A model generated the notes under the pieces. That model saw only the letters and a list, made by a program, of their open reading frames with translations, ran no database searches and was not told the DNA's origin. Position numbers and translations under genes: made by a program. Positions 60,297 through 64,000 of a stretch of 64,000 bases of DNA are shown here, piece by piece. The stretch is taken from assembly GCA_020351995.1 (NCBI GenBank), contig CP070674.1, positions 1,323,145-1,387,144 on the forward strand. Direction: 5' to 3'. Positions within the stretch are counted from its first letter, which is position 1; each line of letters opens with the position of its first letter. The stretch comes from Candidatus Zixiibacteriota bacterium (GTDB lineage: Bacteria; Zixibacteria; MSB-5A5; GN15; FEB-12).

Positions 60297-61288
60297 TGAC
60301 CCTTCTCCTTACGGCGTCCTCTGAAGTAGATAATGTTTCCAATAACGATAAAGGATATTATCACAATATGCGCCAGTGTCTGAGGACCCATCATCTTCAG
60401 TCCCGGTGTATCCATGTCCTTTAAATCAGGGTAAGTCTCTTTCAAGGAAAATTCGTATTCGGCGGCGCCTTTGACGCCACCGAGAATGCCGACCAGCTGT
60501 GCCGGGTAGTAGGGATAAAGCTGTGGCGCGACCACTGCCGCTACACCAGCGGCCACATCAACGCCCCCCGGGTCGCCGACGAACAGCACCCATTCCTTTG
60601 AACCGGGCAAGCCACCACCAAATGAAACGATGAAGTCAAGATCCCGGCAGGAGCGGATATCGTCGAAAATCTCAATTTCGCCCAATGGGACACTGTTAAC
60701 ATCAGTCGGAAACATCTTTTCGAAATTGCTGACGATCACATTCAGAACGCCTTCATTGCCGGCTTTGTAGCCAATATTCACGTAATCGATGCCATCCTGC
60801 TTTTCGGGGAACTCGGGAAGAATCGTGTTGGTCAACGATTGCGTCAAAAGGGCTTGACCGGTAGCCCACAGCGACATGAAGATGACTTTGTGTCCTTTCT
60901 TGAGGCAGTGGCGACTGATGGCGTTGGCCATCGGTTGTACCTCTGGTGCCATAGCCGGATCGAAATCGAAGGACAACAACACCGTTGAACCGGGCGGAAG
61001 ACTTTCAACTCTATCAAACACGGCTTTAACTACCGCGGTGGGTTTCTCGGAGAAGGTTATCGGGAATAACAGCGGCGCAGCTACAGCCACAAAGATGAAC
61101 AGGAAGATGATTCGCCGGTCGACTTCCTTAGCAAAGATAGAGCGCAGCAGCAAAGCCACCAGCCCACCAAATATAAGCAGGAGTGAATAAAGCTGTCCCA
61201 ATCGCTCCAACGGGAAGATCAGCGCGATCGCGATAATGATAACTATAGCGACAGCAGCAAGCAGTAAAGTAAGGTTGACTTTACCCAC
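60293..61288 (-). CDS. Cassette 2, protein B
   Basis: A 331-aa paralogue of B1, about 40 residues longer, with extra N-terminal helices (LTLLLAAVAIVIIIAIALIF, LYSLLLIFGGLVALLL, IIFLFIFVAVAAPLLF). The domain shows GSTVLLSFDFDPAMAPEVQPM, KKGHKVIFMSLWATG, DYVNIGYKAG and QLVGILGGVKGAAEYE, then a C-terminal helix ending in a basic tail. The start is GTG 61288, inside the last codons of C2 (8-nt overlap). Confidence 0.85.
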   Translation of the reverse strand: MGKVNLTLLLAAVAIVIIIAIALIFPLERLGQLYSLLLIFGGLVALLLRSIFAKEVDRRIIFLFIFVAVAAPLLFPITFSEKPTAVVKAVFDRVESLPPGSTVLLSFDFDPAMAPEVQPMANAISRHCLKKGHKVIFMSLWATGQALLTQSLTNTILPEFPEKQDGIDYVNIGYKAGNEGVLNVIVSNFEKMFPTDVNSVPLGEIEIFDDIRSCRDLDFIVSFGGGLPGSKEWVLFVGDPGGVDVAAGVAAVVAPQLYPYYPAQLVGILGGVKGAAEYEFSLKETYPDLKDMDTPGLKMMGPQTLAHIVIISFIVIGNIIYFRGRRKEKGQ

Positions 61289-61961
61289 GATCTTCTCCCA
61301 GATAACTGCGTTCTATCCCCAGTATTAATCGCAACGACATAGACACTACGCCCAGGCCGATACCGATGATAATCGCGCGCTGTCCCGCCAGGTTGGGTGA
61401 GTTCATAATCCAGACGGCCAGATTCGGTATTTGCGCAATCGACCACGATTCCGGAACCCAGGCTGTCAGCATAACTCCGAAGGGAGTACGCCCCAAAAGG
61501 ATTATGAACGCCGCCAACAGCAACAGAGTGGCCTCACGGTTCTTAGCGCGAAAGGCGCGGTAAGAAGCTGATGCGACGAAGAACGCCAGAAGGGCGTACA
61601 TGGTCGACTGAAGCGGATTGATTACATAATTGAAGGTCTCCTGGAACCAGGAACCCTCGGCCGTCGGATCTGCTCCGATTCCACCGGGGTTGCCGATCTT
61701 CAAAAGGCCTATCACCAGCATGAAGAAAAACCCAAACAGAGTCACAATGGAGAAGCCCCAGTCCTTTCTCTTGCGCCAGAGCTTATTGAAATGAATTCGA
61801 ACGAGGTTGCCTCCGCCAAGAAAGAAAGCGAATACAGCAATGATGTCAAAGAAGAGAGTGAAATCTTCACCCAGGTTTTCCAGGGGCGGGAGGAATACGG
61901 AGACTATTAGAACCGTTCCAACTACAGCCAGTATGGTTAAAGGTATCGCCCGTCTCATCAC
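61281..61961 (-). CDS. Cassette 2, protein C
   Basis: A 226-aa paralogue of C1: six or so helices, LLAFFVASASYRAFRAKN-x3-TLLLLAAF, and the C-terminal NLAGQRAIIIGIGLGVV...LILGIERSYLG. It lacks the extra middle helices of C1. The first codons read GTG-ATG (61961 and 61958), so Met may be one codon later. It lies 4 nt after D2 and overlaps B2 by 8 nt, so C2-B2-A2 are translationally linked. Confidence 0.85.
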   Translation of the reverse strand: MMRRAIPLTILAVVGTVLIVSVFLPPLENLGEDFTLFFDIIAVFAFFLGGGNLVRIHFNKLWRKRKDWGFSIVTLFGFFFMLVIGLLKIGNPGGIGADPTAEGSWFQETFNYVINPLQSTMYALLAFFVASASYRAFRAKNREATLLLLAAFIILLGRTPFGVMLTAWVPESWSIAQIPNLAVWIMNSPNLAGQRAIIIGIGLGVVSMSLRLILGIERSYLGEDRG

Positions 61962-61965
61962 TCAA

Positions 61966-63186
61966 TCATCTTGCCGAAAATACGTCCGACAGATACTCCA
62001 CAATATCATTGAAGAACTCTATATCCCATGCTAAACCAACGGTGGCCGAAAAAACACCCACCAGAATGGCCAGCATGGCGATAGCCTTGCCCACATCCTG
62101 CCCTTTCAGTGACCCCAACTGCATTGGTTCACCGGAAAGGTAAGCCGACGCAGCGAAAAGCTCTTCCCCTATCAGCGTAAAATCACAGGCGGCGATAAAG
62201 AACGGCAACTGGGCCGGGCGAGCTGTTCCCGCGATCTGTATCGCACCGATACTGTTGCCCGTTTCAGCCAAGATCAGCGACTCGGCAAAGAATGCGCCGA
62301 GCAGAAACACCGTCGCCGGTTTCTCACGAACCATAACGCCATCGACCGCGGCCACGTAACCGAACTGCTCATCGGTATAATACGTCACCATGTCATCGTT
62401 GTATTTATCCGGTCTTCCCGCTGCCGTGTAGGCGGCCTTTACCGTCTCGCGCCCGGCTGTCATCACCAGGGAACGTGAGGTTGGCATAAAAATCCTTGTA
62501 TCGTAATCGGCAATCACTCTGGCTACCCGGCCAAGAATGGTTAACCCGGCCAGTGTTTGCACGTCATCCATATCGCGGATGCCGGGGATAAACAAGATGG
62601 GGCGTCCCATTTCGGTAGCCCGTCCTACGGCGTCATCCACTGCTTCAAGACCGGCTATCTTCCTCACGAAGAGCTTGGTGCCCCTCTTGGCGGCGTTGAT
62701 GAACAACAGCACTGAACCACCCACAATTAAGGCTATAAGGAACAGCCAGCCACGATGGAGGTTGAGCCACTCGACTTCGGGTGCGATTGGCGCGGTACGA
62801 TTGGATTCAGCCGCATAGTTTTCTGAGAGTGCCGCGATGAAATAGCTGTAGGTGGAGTCACTATATACGCCGTCATCGGTAAAGGCATTTGTGCCGGGGG
62901 GGAACTCCTCGACGAGAACAGGCTCCCCTCCATTCGCGCTACGATAAAGCTTATAACCTATGACCGTGCCATCCAGGAGTTGATCGTCGATGGATGGTAC
63001 CCAGCTAAGGTCGATATGGTCGCCCTTATCGTACTTGTGGTCCTCGGCAATAAGTGAAGTCACCGGCGCCACAACGACCAGCTCGGAATCAGGTACTATA
63101 ATAGCGGGGTCTGTATCGGATGGTTCGTCTTGTGCTGAAATGGAAATCGATAGAAGCAGGACAAATAGGAAGACTGATAATTTCAT
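61966..63186 (-). CDS. Cassette 2, protein D
   Basis: A 406-aa paralogue of D1: a signal peptide (MKLSVFLFVLLLSISISAQ) followed by an FN3-like domain of about 100 residues (PVTSLIAEDHKYDKGDHIDL ... YSYFIAALSENYA), one helix (WLFLIALIVGGSVLLFINA), the DUF6754-like domain (GLEAVDDAVGRATEMGRPIL, LILAETGNSIGAIQIAGT, QLPFFIAACDFTLIGEELFA, GSLKGQD) and a final helix. The FN3 region is clearer than in D1. It follows A3 by 45 nt. Confidence 0.85.
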   Translation of the reverse strand: MKLSVFLFVLLLSISISAQDEPSDTDPAIIVPDSELVVVAPVTSLIAEDHKYDKGDHIDLSWVPSIDDQLLDGTVIGYKLYRSANGGEPVLVEEFPPGTNAFTDDGVYSDSTYSYFIAALSENYAAESNRTAPIAPEVEWLNLHRGWLFLIALIVGGSVLLFINAAKRGTKLFVRKIAGLEAVDDAVGRATEMGRPILFIPGIRDMDDVQTLAGLTILGRVARVIADYDTRIFMPTSRSLVMTAGRETVKAAYTAAGRPDKYNDDMVTYYTDEQFGYVAAVDGVMVREKPATVFLLGAFFAESLILAETGNSIGAIQIAGTARPAQLPFFIAACDFTLIGEELFAASAYLSGEPMQLGSLKGQDVGKAIAMLAILVGVFSATVGLAWDIEFFNDIVEYLSDVFSAR

Positions 63187-63231
63187 CTATATGACTTCAA
63201 CGGCCGTAGTCGCCTTAAGCCGAATAATAAT

Positions 63232-63942
63232 CTATTTAATCATTCCCAACCAGTCACCCAGCAGATAGTCAATACGCCCGATCAGAAGAGACATACGACT
63301 CATAACCGTGTACCCGAACGAGGCACCGAAGGTGATCATCAGGAAGAGAATTCCGATCTTTGCGGTCGTACCAAAAGCCCCCGTGTGAGCCTTGGAGAAG
63401 AAGAAGTAAACCAGACCGCTGAAAGTACCAACGAATATGACTATCGTTCCGATAATGGCTCCCAGACTGCTGTCAAAACCGGAACCGAAGGTCGACGAGA
63501 AAAGCGGCACCATGGTTGCCTGGACCTGCACCATTACGTTTGAAGCAACGTAGTTGATGAGCCATAGTCCGGCGGTGGCACCGACAATAAAAGCCAGAGG
63601 CCAGCGAGACAGCCATCCAATCTTTGGAATCAGCCGCAGCAGCATCAGGAAGCCCAGAATGGCGCCGACCCAGAGCATAAGGTCAATGCCGCTGGATGAA
63701 GGCACCTCACCACCAGACAATTTAGCACCGATCCACCCGAAGGTGTAATCGCCAGCGCCAACCCAGAATTTGCCGTAGAAATTGTCCCAGAAGAGCACTA
63801 CAAACCAGTATCCAGCGGAGATGCCGACAAAAATAGCCTCGGAGAGTTTGTACCACGGGTTATCTTTATAGAGAAAAGAGAAGATTCCCAGTGTCAGGAA
63901 GGCGGCTAACCAGAGCCTGAAATGTTCAAATAAGACTTCCAT
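63232..63942 (-). CDS. Cassette 3, protein A
   Basis: A 236-aa paralogue of A1 and A2: AAFLTLGIFSFLYKDNPWYK, LSRWPLAFIVGATAGLWLIN, YFFFSKAHTGAFGTTAKIGI and MITFGASFGYTVMSRMSLLIG. It is the shortest of the three, without the N-terminal helix of A2 or the C-terminal tail of A1. GAGGAG lies 6 nt before ATG 63942. It is the last gene of a third cassette whose D and C genes are outside the window. Confidence 0.85.
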   Translation of the reverse strand: MEVLFEHFRLWLAAFLTLGIFSFLYKDNPWYKLSEAIFVGISAGYWFVVLFWDNFYGKFWVGAGDYTFGWIGAKLSGGEVPSSSGIDLMLWVGAILGFLMLLRLIPKIGWLSRWPLAFIVGATAGLWLINYVASNVMVQVQATMVPLFSSTFGSGFDSSLGAIIGTIVIFVGTFSGLVYFFFSKAHTGAFGTTAKIGILFLMITFGASFGYTVMSRMSLLIGRIDYLLGDWLGMIK

Positions 63943-63955
63943 ATTCTCCTCTAAC

Positions 63956-64000
63956 TCACTCGCCTTTCAGCGCTGACTTACGACCCGACATAATGAATGC
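63956..64000 (-). CDS. Cassette 3, protein B, C-terminal end
   Basis: The 14 codons visible before the right edge (AFIMSGRKSALKGE, stop TGA at 63956) sit immediately upstream of A3 (13-nt gap). They resemble the basic C-terminal tail after the last helix of B1 and B2 (YFVSRYRARREERR, YFRGRRKEKGQ). The call rests on position and this tail. Confidence 0.55.
   Translation of the reverse strand, partial: AFIMSGRKSALKGE

Larger units (their letters stand above)
55427..64000 (-). repeat. Tandem multi-copy D-C-B-A membrane cassette
   Basis: Ten consecutive genes, in transcription order (B3)-A3-D2-C2-B2-A2-D1-C1-B1-A1, form two complete copies and the end of a third. Gaps are 2-45 nt or small overlaps, all on the minus strand with one terminator at 55.4 kb. 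This is a gene-level repeat of diverged paralogues, not a DNA-level one: nucleotide identity is not obvious between copies. Whether more copies lie to the right is not known. Confidence 0.85.

Noticed and set aside
1-64000. CRISPR arrays, tRNA, rRNA, insertion sequences, phage genes
   Set aside because: No spaced direct repeats, cloverleaf sequences or transposase/integrase motifs were recognised on reading both strands.

Overview
The window looks like a piece of a chromosome from an uncultured, diderm, respiring bacterium of the FCB side of the tree. Candidate phylum Zixibacteria or a neighbour is my best guess. This rests on the gene mix: an outer-membrane TonB-type barrel, an MXAN_6640-like protease with a FlgD/T9SS-like tail, complex I, fused FtcD, FabL-type enoyl reductase, SUF with a Rieske protein, PPDK and ADP-forming acetate-CoA ligase. 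No rRNA or tRNA was recognised to settle it. No phage, insertion sequence or CRISPR array was seen.

Layout. 1-4.5 kb (minus): complex I operon nuoA-B-C-D-E-F-(G), with a good sigma70-type promoter. 4.6-19.7 kb (minus): a long, tightly packed run starting at manC, which has a near-consensus promoter and a TTG start. It runs through a SPOR lipoprotein, Sua5/YrdC, a low-Mr phosphatase, DUF3108, a deoxyhypusine-synthase-like protein, FtcD, a PHP phosphoesterase, a metalloprotease, an ECF S-component, a TonB-type barrel, an HD protein, an MFS permease and a second PHP protein. It ends with a Janus/PHPT1-like putative protein-histidine phosphatase. 19.7-22.8 kb (minus): butyrate kinase and two phosphotransacylase paralogues. 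23-25.8 kb (plus): an unknown gene, an octaheme cytochrome c and a VOC protein. Then mntP (minus), whose reading frame needs a non-standard start codon. 26.6-33.1 kb (plus): Rrf2 regulator followed by sufC-B-D, a Rieske protein, sufS-U-T. 33.2-37.5 kb (plus): a MacAB/Lol-like export system with two permeases. 37.5-38.5 kb (plus): two small secreted-peptide genes behind sigma54-like promoters, among GTACC palindromes.

38.5-54.5 kb (minus): FabL-like reductase, LipB and a lipoyl E2. Next is glnS - prxU - ferredoxin/NADP reductase - nadA, in which prxU is a peroxiredoxin with an in-frame UGA exactly at the peroxidatic cysteine and a SECIS-like hairpin just after it, so a selenoprotein. Then gltX - rubrerythrin - rubredoxin - peroxiredoxin, an ADP-forming acyl-CoA synthetase, and PPDK with a histone-like basic N-terminal tail. 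A small basic protein with its own promoter and terminator follows at 54.6-55.0 kb.

55.4-64.0 kb (minus): the most unusual part. A four-gene membrane cassette (D-C-B-A in transcription order) is present in tandem: two complete copies plus the end of a third that runs off the right edge. D has a secretion signal, an FN3-like domain and a conserved domain that I believe is DUF6754. C and A are polytopic membrane proteins. B is an anchored alpha/beta domain. The copies are diverged paralogues with conserved signature motifs, apparently in one transcript ending in a terminator at 55.4 kb. Their function is unknown, and they are the best candidate for an undescribed system here.
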